Below, piece after piece: positions 22,198-33,919 of a DNA stretch of 64,000 nt; the stretch's first letter is position 1; every line of letters begins with the position of its first letter. The stretch comes from Diplolepis rosae. Taxonomy: Eukaryota; Arthropoda; Insecta; Hymenoptera; Diplolepididae. The notes below the pieces were generated by a model. That model worked only from the letters and a program-made list of their open reading frames with translations, did no database searches and had not been told where the DNA came from. Location: NCBI GenBank assembly GCA_030998225.1, contig JAPYXD010000755.1, forward strand, positions 4,761,501-4,825,500. Direction: 5' to 3'. The position numbers were made by a program, and so were the translations under genes.

Positions 22198-22974
22198 GAC
22201 TCTGACGCTTGTGTTGGTCGTAAGTTATATTTTTTTGAAAAAACCATTTGTGTATTACGTACTTAGGTTAGGAAAATATTCAATTCTAATATTAATATTA
22301 CATTAACTTTGTTAAAAATAAATATATGTAGTGTTATAAGTTTAATTAGAAAACCGAATAGGAGGGAAATTGAAACGGGAAAACAGTGCAGTTAAGCGAT
22401 CGCTAATATAGACAGATAAAATCACAAAGGAAAAATTACATAAATATCGAAAATAGTGAGATTTAGTATAAAAGATAATAAATAATAAAGAAGAAAAGAA
22501 AAAGTTAGCCTAGAAGTAGGAATAGAAAATTAATAAGGACAAATTAATTAATTAAATGATTAAGCGGTACGCGTTCGCCCGTCAACAGTTATAAAGTCGA
22601 GCGGTATCTCGTAAACAAAGGATCCCTCGGTGAAAATAAGACTTTTGACGAAAATATAAACACTTAAGGAATTTAGATATAAAATAAATTAAAATATTAT
22701 TTCACAGAGGAAATTTTATTCCAGGCACAGTCGACTCAGAAAAGTTCTGAATACAATCAACTCGGGAAAGAGCTGTGTGTACAGTAAGGTGAAATAGTTA
22801 CACGTACGGGTTGTAATGGAGTGACGTGAGCAGTTGCAAACCCCAAATATCTACACACGTACAAAGGGGAAAATAGCAACCATAGTTAGGAAATCAAATT
22901 TATTGCATGGAAAATATAATTATTTCAATTAATAATACTTAGATCAGGCCGAATTAAAAACAAAATGGTGCATA

Positions 22975-24650
22975 TTAGACCTTTACAACCTGACCAGGAA
23001 ATAGAGCCCAATCAGGAAAATTTGAAATTTGAGGAAGCAAGAGGGCTACCAAACCCCGAATAAATTTTAGTAGCGTATCGAGGGGACAATCGGTAACTCA
23101 GAGAAGCACGGAAGCAATCCCTAAGATAATAAACGGCTCTGCACAGGCCCTCTTAACTCAATGGTAGAAATATGAAGAAGCACAGCGCCAACAGTTGGCC
23201 GCAACTTGAACTAAAAGTATCAATGTGTGACGTATGTATGTTATATATAGATTGTATATATGTGAAAAATTTTAAAATTGATAATAATGATCAGTAAAAT
23301 GGATAAACTAAATGAAAAACACGTATAAAATACAGAAAGTTTAAGCAATAAATTTTTTGATATTTTTATACATTTTTTCACTTAGTATATCCATTTTACT
23401 CATCATTATACTCAGTTTTTTAAATTATAAGACAATGTAAGTTCATTCCCATCTTTTTTAGGCAACAACACTGAGAGCACTATTTTTTTCTTGAACACAT
23501 TTCGCGGACCACATGAATAATCCTGCTCGCAAAAATGCAAATAGCACACTCGATACCCGCTCTTGTAATTTTCCTTGTAGGTTAGATTCTTCACAAGTGG
23601 GTTTAACCCGTTTAACACTGCCTCTAACCACAACGTTTTTTGACGTTTGTGCAACGCAGTGCAACGAGGACCAAACGAGGATGTGCGAGGACAGACGCAG
23701 ACTTAGGCGAGCGGGGTGGGGTGCAGCGGGGCCGACACGTAGCGCCAACAGTTGGCCGCAACTTGTACTACGCCTAAAATAATAATCATAAATCTTCATA
23801 TTCCCCCATTAGAGTTAACAGGGCCTGGCTCTGCAGGACGTGGCAGAGGCTTTATGTAGGTAAATATAGGGACCCTACAAAAAAGAGAGACAAGACAACA
23901 AACAAAAATAGGAGAGCAGTCCCTAATAACACCAACCAATCCCTATTCTGGGACGGTATAGATTTGCCTGTTCCAGACATTTCAAAATCAACCAATCCCC
24001 AGCTAGATGGTAATGAAACATTTCAAATAGACTCTGTTCTAGAAGAAAATAACTAATTTCTAATAGAAACAAACGAGTTAATAGGACATTATGATGAGCA
24101 GTTAATTAGGGAACGCGAAAAATTTATTATGGAAATAGAAGAAAAATGCAAAAACAAAAGAATAAATAAAGCAGCTAAACCTTCAGCCCACAGTTCATTG
24201 GAAAAAGAATTTAGAAACTATGAAAAATCGGAATCAGAAAATTTCGGAAATAGAAATGAAGTAATAAATAAACAATCAGTACAATCCATGGAAAGAATGG
24301 AACCTCGTAAATTAGGACATGAACAATTGGAAATTTACGGCAATAGAAGAGGGAACAACCACAGAAATTTTGATTCAGATAATGGTGAACCATTGGAAAT
24401 CGGAGAAAATCTAAATCAAAATAGAACTTGCCGAGCAACGATTTGTAATAGGTCAACCAGACGTGCACGGGTAAACCAGTATAATCGAGAAACAGAGGAT
24501 GATTCAGACCTAAGTGACAACAATCACACAAGGCCAACAACACACTTTTCCTTTGGCATGACCCAAACCCCGTTTCAAATAATGAGTAATTGGCCAATCA
24601 CATTTAGAAACAACAAAGAAGACAGCCCAGCTCATTTTTGGACGACCTAA
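22975..24650 (+). pseudogene. gypsy gag region, broken
   Basis: A start at 22975 (MVHIRPLQPDQEIEPNQE) is followed by a stop near 23061 and the THAP-like insertion. A 173-codon frame at 24129-24650 (charged, Asn/Glu-rich, ending GMTQTPFQIMSNWPITFRNN) resembles the N-terminal half of gypsy-type Gag leading to the capsid. The capsid and nucleocapsid zinc-knuckle part is missing; the sequence between 24655 and 24930 is unrelated or deleted. Assignment rests mainly on position. Confidence 0.5.
23212..23740 (-). other. THAP-like fragment bounded by a 25-bp direct repeat
   Basis: The 25-bp text AGCGCCAACAGTTGGCCGCA plus ACTTG occurs at 23187-23211 and again at 23741-23765, bracketing this segment. 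The minus strand (about 23690-23450) reads LHKRQKTLWLEAVL, later YRVCYLHFCEQDY and VLSVLLPKK. This matches the back half of a THAP zinc finger (W, then C-x-x-H-F with D-x, then the AVP-like end). The first Cys pair is absent. THAP domains are DNA-binding modules of P-element-type transposases and of host factors. Likely a transposon fragment. Confidence 0.5.
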
Positions 24651-24939
24651 AAAGATTCAAAAGGAGATACTAAAGAAGTAGCCCTATGCTAAGCTCATGA
24701 GTTCACTCACAGGTGATCAGCCCGGAGTGCCTAATCTCTAAAAATCTCAAATATTATAAACAATTTAGCTAGTTAAACAAAATTTAACATATAAAATCTC
24801 TTTTTATTACAAATTAACTTTATAGAATTTATTAATGAAATGTAAGTAAACGATTATTCTTATATTCGAGTTCCAGACTCTATATAAAAAGGGAACGTCC
24901 ATATTTGAGTCACTACCAGGGAAACTAAAAAGGCGGGTA

Positions 24940-25340
24940 ATGGGAACAACGGTAACAAAACCCATTACCAGAAGGCCAGAAAACTTAAATTCGGATACCG
25001 AGGAATTGAATGAAACAAGGTTTCATTCAATGATAAAATTTGAAGGAAACTTATTTAGAATATTATCCGATACAGGGGTCACACATTCATATGTTGGCAA
25101 AGAATTACTAGAAAAAATTTAAAATTTAAATTATCCTATTTCTGAACCAACCTCCCAAACTCTATTTGTAGCAAATGGAGAAACCGTAGCAATAATAGGA
25201 CAAGTAGTCATTCTTATTATAATTGGTAAGGATGTAAAATATATGTCGTTTCGACTAGTTCCTAAATTAAAATCTACGAGAATTTTGGGGACAGAGATGA
25301 TTCAAAACCTAAAAATGACCCTAAATTACGATACCGGAAC
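24940..25340 (+). pseudogene. gypsy aspartic protease
   Basis: Two pieces in one frame around a stop at about 25120. The active-site segment is FRILSDTGVTHSYVGKELL, with the DTG triad, and TLFVANGETVAIIGQ follows. After it comes RILGTEMIQNLKMTLNYDTGTW, the flap-to-end part with the conserved (I)LG(x)D/E block. Retroviral-type proteases act as dimers to process Gag-Pol. The frame at 25243-25875 continues into a non-conserved linker before RT. Confidence 0.75.
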
Positions 25341-26024
25341 TTGGTGGCTACCACGAAGCCCACCATCTCGCTATCACATGGAGGCAAGGCTTCATTCCCT
25401 AACCAAACCAAGCTTAGAAAATACTACATCAGGTAGGGAAAAGGCGACAAAAACAAGTAAGGAGGATAGTAACGGAATTATGGAAAATAAAATAAATAGT
25501 TATAATAAAATTCTAACCAGTGTAAACAATCGGATTAAATCAGAAACGAAAGGTGCAGAAAATAATAATAAGGAATCAAAACCGAAATTTGGGGGAGAAA
25601 TTAAATTAAAAAGCGTAAGAGAAAATGGTAAATCCGTAGTAGGAAGGAACCCTAACGATTTCACTCAAACTCAAACATACAATAACTCAAATCTATCCCA
25701 AAAAGTAAAAAGCGTCAAAAATGCCAAAGCAAACCCTTATAAAGATATCCCAAGCTTGTTCAGCATTCCTATACACAACAGATTCCAAATCCTAGAAAAT
25801 CACACCCTAAAAACTCAGGACAGTAACAAAAACCGCAATAATAGGGAAACAGTAGACAGATATTTTTTATATTAGCAAATTACAAGAAGAACTAAAAAAC
25901 AACCTTGACAAAAGACTACAAGTAGAATCTAGAAAAACCCCGAATTAGGAATAAAAACCCGTGGATTAATTTCAGAAACGGGACAATTTTATTAAATAAT
26001 ATAGGGGGTGAACCCATTAAGCAA

Positions 26025-27720
26025 GTGGAACCAAAAGATAACGCAACAGAACTATGCGAAGGTATTGTTGAACTAGATGAAAGTCAACAAGCTGAATTAG
26101 AAGAAATAGTGAAAAGCAAAATACCAGAACTAGGAACAGAACTAAAACAGACACACTTGACGCAACATAAAATAGACGTTCAGGGCCATGACTCTATCAA
26201 GCAAAGATACTATCATGTAAGCCCTAAAGTAAAAGAAAAAATAAATAATGAAATAGACGATATGTTAAAACAGTGAATAACAGAACCCTCTTTTTCCGAG
26301 TGGTCGAAACCAATTGTGATGATTAAAAAACCAAATGGTGAGTATAGGTTTTGTCTTGATTTTAGAAAAGTAAATAAAATAACCAAGATAGATTTGTACT
26401 CAATTCCATTAATGAATGAAATTTTGGATACCTTACGATTGGCCAAATTCATTTCAAAAATAGATTTGAAGTAGGCATATTTGCAAATACCATTGGAAGA
26501 AAATTATAAACCTATCACAGCATTCACAGTTCCTGGAAAGGGTATGGATTAATTTCAACGGATGCCATTTGGTCTTACCAATGCTCCAGCAACTTTCCAG
26601 AGACGGATAGTAAGGTTATAACTCCAGATTTGAAGCCAAATGTTTTTTGTTTTTTGTACGACATTATTAGGTGCGCAACTAAGTTCCCACTGTTTGTCAA
26701 TAGATGGCCCCAGCAGTAAGTGCTGGTCGATTTTGACCTATCCAAAACGTCATGAACCAAGCTTAGACATGTGGTAAACAAACCGTTTTGACATATTAGT
26801 GATTTTGTTTTGGCGTCATATACGTTTGGTTGTGTGAAAATGTCTGATTTTGTGTCAAATAATCGTCATTTTTGGGAAGTGTAGATTTTCTTCTGTCATT
26901 CAAAGAAAACGGCGGCTGAAACGCATCGAGAGCTCCAAAAAGTTTACGGAGATGCAGCTCTAAGTGAAATAACGTGCCGTAATTGATTCCGTCGCTTCAA
27001 AGACATCGATTTCGATGTGGACGACCGTCCGCGTGAAGGAAGGCCAAAAACCTTCGAAGATGCTGATGTTAATTATTATGAGCTGTTGAAACCGAACGAA
27101 ACCATCACTGGGGAACGGTATCCAACAAATTGATGCGTTTGAGCCGAGCACTGCACGAAAAACAGCCACATTACGAGCAGAGACAGGAAAAAGTGATTCT
27201 ACAGCATGACAACGCTCAGCATCACATTGCCAAACCCGCTAAAACCTACCTGAAAACGTCCAAATGGGAAGTCCTACCCCACCCGCCGTATTCCCCAGAT
27301 ATTGCGCCGTCCGATTATTACGTGTTCCGGTTCAGCAGTTCCGCTCATATGAAGACATCGAAAAATGGCTTGATTCGTGGATAGCCTCAAAAGATGAACA
27401 CTTTTAACGTAACGGTATTCGAACTCTACCAGAAAGATGGGCGAAAGTTGTATCTAACGATGGGCAATTCTTTGAATGATTCATTTTTAACCATTTTTTC
27501 ACAATAAAGTTACATTTTCATGAAAAAAACAGCGGGAACTTAGTTGCGCACCTAATTTTATTGTAACTCAAAATTTTAACGATCACCTAAAGTACTTAAA
27601 CCTAGTATTAGATAAAATTAAAAAAGCAAATTTAACAATAGGACTAAATAAATGTGAATTCGGTTGTTCAGAAATTAGATACATTGGGTTTAAAGTAAAT
27701 GAAAAAGAAAATTATTACGA
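26025..27720 (+). pseudogene. gypsy reverse transcriptase, split by a mariner
   Basis: RT begins near 26160 (HKIDVQGHDSIKQRYYHVSP), then a TGA at 26274, then PIVMIKKPNGEYRFCLDFRK and MPFGLTNAPATFQR. The catalytic stretch, normally YLDD-I, reads FLYDII just before the mariner at 26667 (first Asp of the pair changed to Tyr or shifted). After the mariner the frame resumes VTQNFNDHLKYLNLVLDKI and NLTIGLNKCEFG, the usual thumb. RNase H is missing. Confidence 0.88.
26667..27555 (+). mobile_element. mariner (DD34D) nested in gypsy RT, internally deleted
   Basis: Inverted ends TTAGGTGCGCAACTAAGTTCCC / GGGAACTTAGTTGCGCACCTAA at 26667 and 27555 flank a plus-strand transposase remnant. MSDFVSNNRHFWEV starts near 26840 and is followed by KKTAAETHRELQKVYGDAALSE and the HTH. 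A deletion then joins TFEDADV directly to NYYELLKPNETITG. The second and third catalytic sites are seen as LQHDNAQHH and HPPYSPDIAPSDYYVF (34-residue spacing class). Several stops are present. Confidence 0.88.
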
Positions 27721-27734
27721 ATTGCAATCAGGAC

Positions 27735-29640
27735 ATTTAGGATCCGAAAAAACACACGCAAGAATATCTCAATACTATTACTGGCCAGGGTTGTATTCGG
27801 AGGTAATCAAGTATGTGAAAAACTGCAAAACCTGTTAAAGGACAAAACCCAGCAATCAGACAGAAATAGGACTAATGGGTAAGAGACTCATTGAAGAGCC
27901 GTGGACCATGGTAGCAGCTGACATCAGGGGGCCGCATACATAGAGTAAAAAAGGGAAAAACCAATATATTATAAGCCTACATTATGTAGCCCCTGTCGGA
28001 GGGCAATCACGCGTACCGCGGAGTAGGCGCGCGAGCTTGGTAACAAGCATCGTAGGGTTTACGCGGAGCGCAGACGCGAGACTCCCCACCATCCGCGAGT
28101 GGAACAGAGTGGGAGGCTGCCCGGAGACAGATAAAAAAGGGATGCTGCGCTGAGAAAGGACATTCCAGCAAGCGAGCTGCAAACACCTCAGGTGTGCTTT
28201 CTGAGCAGGCTAAAGGGTTGCTGCCCTTTAGACGAGTTCAGATTCACTTCACTGGTAAGTTTTCAGGACAGGCTATAGGGTTGTTGCCCAATAAACGAGT
28301 CTTGATTCGCACCAAACTTATAATCACCCTGACCTCACTCAGGTGAGAATACTAGATTCTCCCCTAAAGGAACTCTGGAGATTCACGTTTGCGGCAGCCT
28401 AACAGCCGAGGGAATCTTACGAACTGAGAAAAAGAGGGAGATTATCTCCAATATTGTCACACGGTTAGGGATAGCTTATGTATGAGTCACGATATTGAAG
28501 GGAGAAGATGGTATAAGTTGGTCATCCATAATTGCCATTAATAAATTAAGTTAGACAATAAGCGGATGTCTGCGTACATCATTACTATTAGCCGTACGAA
28601 TATCAGATGTTAGTAAGCACAATTTAATTAACACGTTCTATCTTAAGAATTTCAATAGCTCTCATTTAACTCTCTGATTTCCCTGTCTTATTTTTTATGT
28701 AAGTTTAAACTCTAAGCAAATGTAAAAGGGAAGTCAGAACATAAAATATAATTAAATTCATAAGTTTACCAAAGGATCCTCGTTTCTACTCTCATGCCTG
28801 AACCTCTAATTTAATAAAATTATCAACCGATTAGGAATAGTTGTAATTAAAAATCGAGTAAAGAAAATAAAAGTTATAATATATTAGTGTTTGTAGATCT
28901 CTTCACTAAATGGGCAGAGATTATTCCTATTTAAAAAGCTAAAGGAATGAAGATCAAATCCGAATTTCACAAACGAATGATATCGCGTTGGGGAATTCCG
29001 CGGGTTCTTCCCACGGACAGCGGTACAGAATTTGTGAATAAGACACTACAAGAATTAACGGTGAAATTCAGAATTGGACATACAAAGACATCTAAATATT
29101 ACCCCCAAGCAAATCCTACCGAAAAATATAACAGGACTATAAAGCGTATAATTAAAGCATGCTTGAAAATAATCATGCAATATGGGATGACAATGTTGAT
29201 GATCTCCAGTTCGCACTTAAAACTAGCAAAAATGCATCAACTCAGTATACCCCTCCATTTTTAAACTTAGGCCGCGAACTAAAACCATAAAAATCCCTTA
29301 GGAAAAGCATCTAGAAGGATGATGAGATTGAATTCCGCAATGTAAATAGATGGAAAGACAGATTAAGAAAACTACAAATAATCAAGGAAGAGGTCCAAAA
29401 GAATCTAGATGAAGCAAATGAAAAACAGGCTACTGGTTATAATCTGCGTAGAAGATCAATAGAATTTAAGGTAGGTGATAGAGTTTAAAAAATAGCAACC
29501 AAATTATCGAATAAAGTGGATAATAAGGCAGACAAACTTTTCGATAAATACGAAGGTCCTTATATAATTAAGAAAAAATCTACCACACAATTTATGAATT
29601 GAAAAACCTCGAAGGTAAAAGTGTAGGGGAATGAAATGTA
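27735..29640 (+). pseudogene. gypsy integrase, split by a solo-LTR-like insert
   Basis: Starts with the zinc-binding region (GHLGSEKTHARISQYYYWPG, then YVKNCKTC) and EEPWTMVAADIRGP, which carries the first core Asp. After the 0.9-kb insert the frame resumes VFVDLFTKWAEIIP and then GIPRVLPTDSGTEFVNKTLQ, with the second Asp. Next is TSKYYPQANPTEKYNRTIKR, where the usual Q/NG-x-x-E becomes NPTEK, keeping the Glu. The C-terminal KVGDRV and KYEGPYIIKKK blocks follow near 29475-29580. Stops interrupt it at least three times. Confidence 0.85.
27972..28877. repeat. Solo-LTR-like insertion in integrase
   Basis: About 905 bp interrupt the integrase frame, with AATATATTA-type text on both sides (27963 and 28880), a probable target duplication. 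It has no open frame. It starts near TGTAGCCCCTGTCGGAGGG and has a GC-rich left third and AT-rich remainder, as LTRs often do. It shares nothing with the host gypsy LTR, so it comes from a different LTR family. Confidence 0.6.
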
Positions 29641-29879
29641 AATGATTTCAAGTATATACGGACAACATCAAGGGGTACAGTAATTTCAGCAGGATCAATA
29701 CGATCCCAAAATTCTGGAGGTGCCAGACGATGATTGGGGAAAATTCAATCACCAACCACACCGGAAGCTGTCTTGATGCCACCTTTTGTTTGATTTTTGT
29801 TTTGGTCGTTCTTGTTCCGTTATAAGTATGTTGGAGATCAAGAGGGAACCGTCCAGTAGGATAAACCAAAAACCCCCGC

Positions 29880-29891
29880 GGGGGGGGGGGG
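29880..29891 (+). other. Polypurine tract of the gypsy element
   Basis: A 12-G run directly ahead of the 3' LTR, in the place where plus-strand DNA synthesis is primed. Confidence 0.6.
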
Positions 29892-29900
29892 TAAAATGGA

Positions 29901-30393
29901 TGTTACCATGAAATAAGGATACGGGCCGTGATATTGGGAAGAACCGTCCTTGGCCCGAGCGGAGCCAAGATCCCCCGAGAAACTTCGAGGGGACGAGTCT
30001 TGACTGTTCGTTGTCGTCTGTCGCCGAGTGTAGTCAAACTGTCGTCAGCTGTAGGATTTTCTGTTCCCTTTAGCCTCGTTTTGTACCAGAGGAATTTTTG
30101 ATCGTCCGACTATCAAAATTGTGTCCAGTCCGCTCTTATGCTTATTTTGTTGGAATACGTGATTATAACTTGTACGCAAAAATAAAGTGCTATTAACTAT
30201 TTTAAGTGCCCGTTTCCATTGAATTAACCTTAGTTCTCGCCATCCTTTTCCTTATTTCCCCCCTTTGGACAACAACCTCGTTATACCTGGCACCCAGCGT
30301 AAAAAACCTATTGAACCTTTTCCTAAGAATCATTGGAAACCCGCCGAGAATAGGGTCGAAGATAAGAGGATTTTTAAAGTGCTACGAGACTGA
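29901..30393 (+). repeat. 3' LTR of the gypsy element
   Basis: About 493 bp, matching the ends of the 5' LTR. It has many point differences but no insertion. Divergence between the LTRs indicates an old insertion. Confidence 0.85.
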
Positions 30394-30640
30394 CGGTTCA
30401 TAGCAGAGACATAGATTGACAAATTTGGCTAAGTGCGCTTTGGGTGTCTAAAAGGGTCTAGCGTAACAATTTTTTGAACCATTTAGAGCCTTTCTTAGGA
30501 CCAGATAAAATCCGGGGCAAGATCCATTTGGAAAAACCACGTACAACTCCGTTTACACCCAGGTAGAAACCATGTTCCAACAGGGTTCTATCGGGTTTTA
30601 ACGGCTTTTTAAAGCAGGGTAACCTAGATCGTTTACGCTG
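30394..30640. repeat. Continuation of the degenerate tandem array
   Basis: Resumes array text (ATAGATTGACAAATTTGGCTAAG, GGGTGTCTAAAAGGGTCTAGCG) immediately after the 3' LTR. It ends with a block (30590-30640) that is the inverse of 20795-20840. The gypsy element therefore landed inside a pre-existing repeat. Confidence 0.7.
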
Positions 30641-31288
30641 CAATGTAGCGGCTATATCCGCCTTTTGAGATGCATAAGAAAGCCTGACAGAGAAGCTACC
30701 ACATGATGACCCAAGACTCGCAGAGTCGCACGGGTTAACCATAACCCTTCTCTTCCCAACCCTAGCCGAAAAACATGATTTGAAGGTGCCGATTTAGATC
30801 CTTTCTACTAACGGACACAGCGCTGAAATACTAAACCACCTACAAAAGGAAAAAAGAATAGAAAAATCGTCTAATATAACAAGGGTTTGAGAAAATAACG
30901 CAACTATTTTCGTCCTTAGACAGGCGTCACTGGTAAAACATATTAACCATGTGAAGGTATTCCGATAATATAGGGACATATGTATTAATTCTTAACAGAA
31001 ATACTATGAAAGCTTGATATACAGACAAAAGAGCGGTGTGTAGCACATATAACTTTGTAAATAAGCAAGAGCAGTATAAGTTAAATAAGGTGTGAATAGA
31101 AAAATTAGCTGATAATGAAAAAGGAACAAATTATCATTGTTGAAGAATGTTATTCAAACTCGTCTAACGTCTAGGTTTTTTTAGAGATTTCAATATCGAA
31201 AACTCATGGTTCTTCCGGACTAATAATAGAAGAACAAGAAGATACCTGGCTCAGCGTTTCCATTTTACATTAGTGATGCAGTAACCAA
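30641..31288. other. Intronic stretch without recognised genes
   Basis: Nothing recognised on either strand. Confidence 0.4.
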
Positions 31289-31383
31289 TTAACCCATCAA
31301 CGCCCAAAATCACAGACTTTTTTACTCATTTTTGGCCCTTATTGAAAAAGTGAAAAAGGGAATATATCATGACCAAACCTTGT

Positions 31384-33345
31384 ATCTCGTGGGGCTGCAC
31401 CCACCCCAGTAGAAAGAATGCCTGCTGGAGGTGCGGTGACTTAACGCATCGGGCCAAGGAGTGTAAGGCCCTGCCGAAGTGCCTGACTTGCAGTGATAGG
31501 GGCGAAAAGGATATTGCCCATGTTTCTGGGAGCGACTTTTGCCCGGTGTTCCGGGAGGAACTCCGGAGGTCGAGGGGCAGGAAGTGAAGTTCCTGCAGCT
31601 CAACCTCGGAAGGGGGAAGGATTCCCAGGAGCCCCTCCTGGAACGCGAGACGGCTCTGCAGGGAGAGACTTAGAGTCCATCTCGAGACGACCAGGCTCAA
31701 CGATGAGCTTGGTTTGGTCGAGCCTGCTGAGTCGTTGGAGGACAATGTGCGCTCGACTAGGCAAAAGGTTGTCGCAGCTTGTGACTACTCGATGCCCCGC
31801 CGCAAGCGCAGGCAAGCCAAGGGCCCAATGTCAAGTACATTGTGCGCAGCTTGTTTCCACACGTGGGGCGTTCCAAAGAAAGGACCAAAGTTCCTGCGTG
31901 GTCCAGCGCGAAGAACTCTTCACTCTCGAAGAACTGAAAAGAGCGGGTGGGAGGCTTAAGGCGAATACAGCGCCGGGGATCGACGGAGTGCCAAACGGAA
32001 TCCTCAAAGAGGTGATCGGGGCATACCCGGAGATCCTCCTAGGAACCTTCAATTCCTGTCTTCGGGAGGGGAGGTTCTTCGTAGACTGGAAGAAGCAGAG
32101 GTTGGTCCCGCTGAGGAAGGGCAACAAACCTCTAGGGGATGCCTCATCGTATAGACCAATATGTTTATTGGATACGATGGGGAAACTTCTGGAGGAGTTG
32201 ATTATACAACGGCTTCGGGTCCTCTTGGTCGGGGAGAACGGTCTCCGGGAAACCAGTTCGGATTCAGGAAAGGCAGGTCCACTGTGGACGCTATCCAAGC
32301 TCTGGTTAACATCGCCACAAATGCAAGAAAAGGAACTGGTAAGCGTAAGGGATTCTGCGCGTTGATCAGCATTGACATACGCAATGCGTTCAATATCGCG
32401 AGATGGAACATCTGCATCGAGGCGATGGTGCGGAAAAAGGTTCCAGACTACCTATTGCGAATGATAGATGACTATCTGAGCGACAGATGGGTGATATACC
32501 AAGGCTACAAATGGTCTCTCAAAGAAGAGATGACATGTGGCGCCCCTCAAGGGTCGCGGGTGGGTCCACTCGTTTGGAACGTCATGTATGACGATTTCCT
32601 GCGCATGGACCTACCTGCTGGAACGAGTATCATCGGCTTCGCGGATGACGTCGGAATCCCAGAACTGAGAATCAATGAAAGTCTGCAGCGGGCGAAGCGT
32701 TGGTTGGATAGTAGAGGCCTGGAGATGGCCCCTGAGAAAACCGAGGCTTTGCTCGTCACGGACATAAGATCCTTTCAGTACCCGAGGTCGCTCTCAGAGA
32801 GCATGAGGTCGAGTGGAAAATAAGTATAAAGTACCTGGGAGTGCAGTTAGATCGTAGGCTTAGCTTTGGCGAAAACCTAAGGACCGCAACTGCCAAAGCC
32901 ATCCAATGTGGTGCAAACTTGGCTCGGCTTATGCCAAACATTGGTGGACCCAGGGAAGCAAAAAGTAGACTGGTGGCGAGCGTGGTGCATTCGAAGCAGC
33001 TTTCTGCAGCTCCGATCTGGGCTAATGCCCTGCAAAACCATGCTATCCAGAAGAGGCTGTTCACGGCGCAGAGATCTGCTGCGTTGAGAATAGTTTCAGA
33101 ATATAGAACTGTCGCGACGAGTGCTGTGTTGGTTCTGGCGAGCGTCCCGCCAATAGATTCATTGGCGGAGGAAAGGCAAGAGACCTTTCAGCTCCGCAAG
33201 GAGCTTACCTGTACCGAACTGCAGGAAATCGCTCGCGCGAAGGAGGCTATCCGCAAGAATGGAAGGCACAGACTCGTCGAGAAATGGCAGATGAGATGGC
33301 ATGGTGAGCAGACCGGGAGATGGGCCTACCGCCAAACGTAAATTA
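31384..33345 (+). pseudogene. R1-clade LINE copy B (gag zinc knuckles, RT, C-terminus)
   Basis: Begins within ORF1: NACWRCGDLTHRAKECKALP then KCLTCSDRGEKD-H-GSDFCP, two retroviral-type zinc knuckles, ending at 31584. ORF2 follows. The endonuclease and part of the linker are deleted (joint near 31828). The RT includes NTAPGIDGVPNGIL, SYRPICLLDTMGKLLE, a frameshift near 32245, NQFGFRKGRSTVD, DIRNAFN, CGAPQGSRVGPLVWN and the catalytic IIGFADDVG. A second frameshift near 32815 precedes KYLGVQLDRRLSFGENL, and the C-terminal frame runs to 33341. It is the best RT of the three copies. Confidence 0.88.
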
Positions 33346-33667
33346 TAGAGAAGAAGCAGGACAAGTGGCGACGAGCCGATAGGACTCTTCCCATATTTTT
33401 CTCTCTTTCCATCGCACTGTAGAGGTCTATTGTGTGTGTGAGTTCGATCGGTTCGGCCGTCTTCGGAAAGAAAGACAGAGTATTCACACTCTTCTAACTA
33501 ATAGGTATATTATGTGCCATGTGCTCTATCCATTTAAAAAATAAGAATAAAAAGAAAATTCAAATTTTCGGTACTTTTTTGAATAAAATTCGTCAAATTG
33601 GTTTCCCAGTGCACGGTAATGTAATTTTGATTTCATAAATCGAAAGAGGAGACCCAAAAGTATTAAG
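33346..33667. other. Non-coding tail between R1 copy B and the right TIR
   Basis: Nothing recognised. It may include the original interior of the TTAA-type element. Confidence 0.4.
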
Positions 33668-33919
33668 TATACAAGGTTTGGTCATGATATATTCCCTTCT
33701 TCGCTTTGGCAACAATGGCCAAAAATGAGTAAAAAAGTCTGCGATTTTGGGCGTTAATGGGTCAAGCCACCGAGGCCTTAGCAGATCGTTTCAGGTTCTT
33801 CGTAGTTACTCATCAACTAATAATCTTCATATTCTTATTTTATATATTTTATATTATTTTATATGTAGATGATATGAAGTACAAAAGTTAACAAAACAGA
33901 ATATACATAAAGTACATAA

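Larger units (their letters stand above)
21413..30393 (+). mobile_element. Ty3/gypsy LTR retrotransposon with nested insertions
   Basis: Two LTRs in the same orientation (21413 to about 22197 and 29901-30393) start TGTTACCATGAA and end near CTACGAGAC. They enclose gag, protease, RT and integrase remnants on the plus strand and a G-rich polypurine tract just before the 3' LTR. Protease, RT and integrase in that order make it Ty3/gypsy. No envelope-like frame is visible. It is dead, with many stops. Nested inside are a mariner in RT, a 0.9-kb solo-LTR-like insert in integrase, a THAP-like fragment in gag and a hammerhead-bearing insert in the 5' LTR. Confidence 0.88.
31293..33761. mobile_element. 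Long-TIR, TTAA-type (piggyBac-like) element carrying an R1 fragment
   Basis: About 90-bp terminal inverted repeats (31293-31383 and about 33668-33761) start CCCATCAACGCCCAAAATC. The left flank is TTAA (31289-31292) and the right flank TCAA (33762-33765), a one-base change from TTAA. No transposase remains. The interior is R1 copy B. It is best explained as a non-autonomous piggyBac-like element into which an R1 inserted. Confidence 0.7.
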
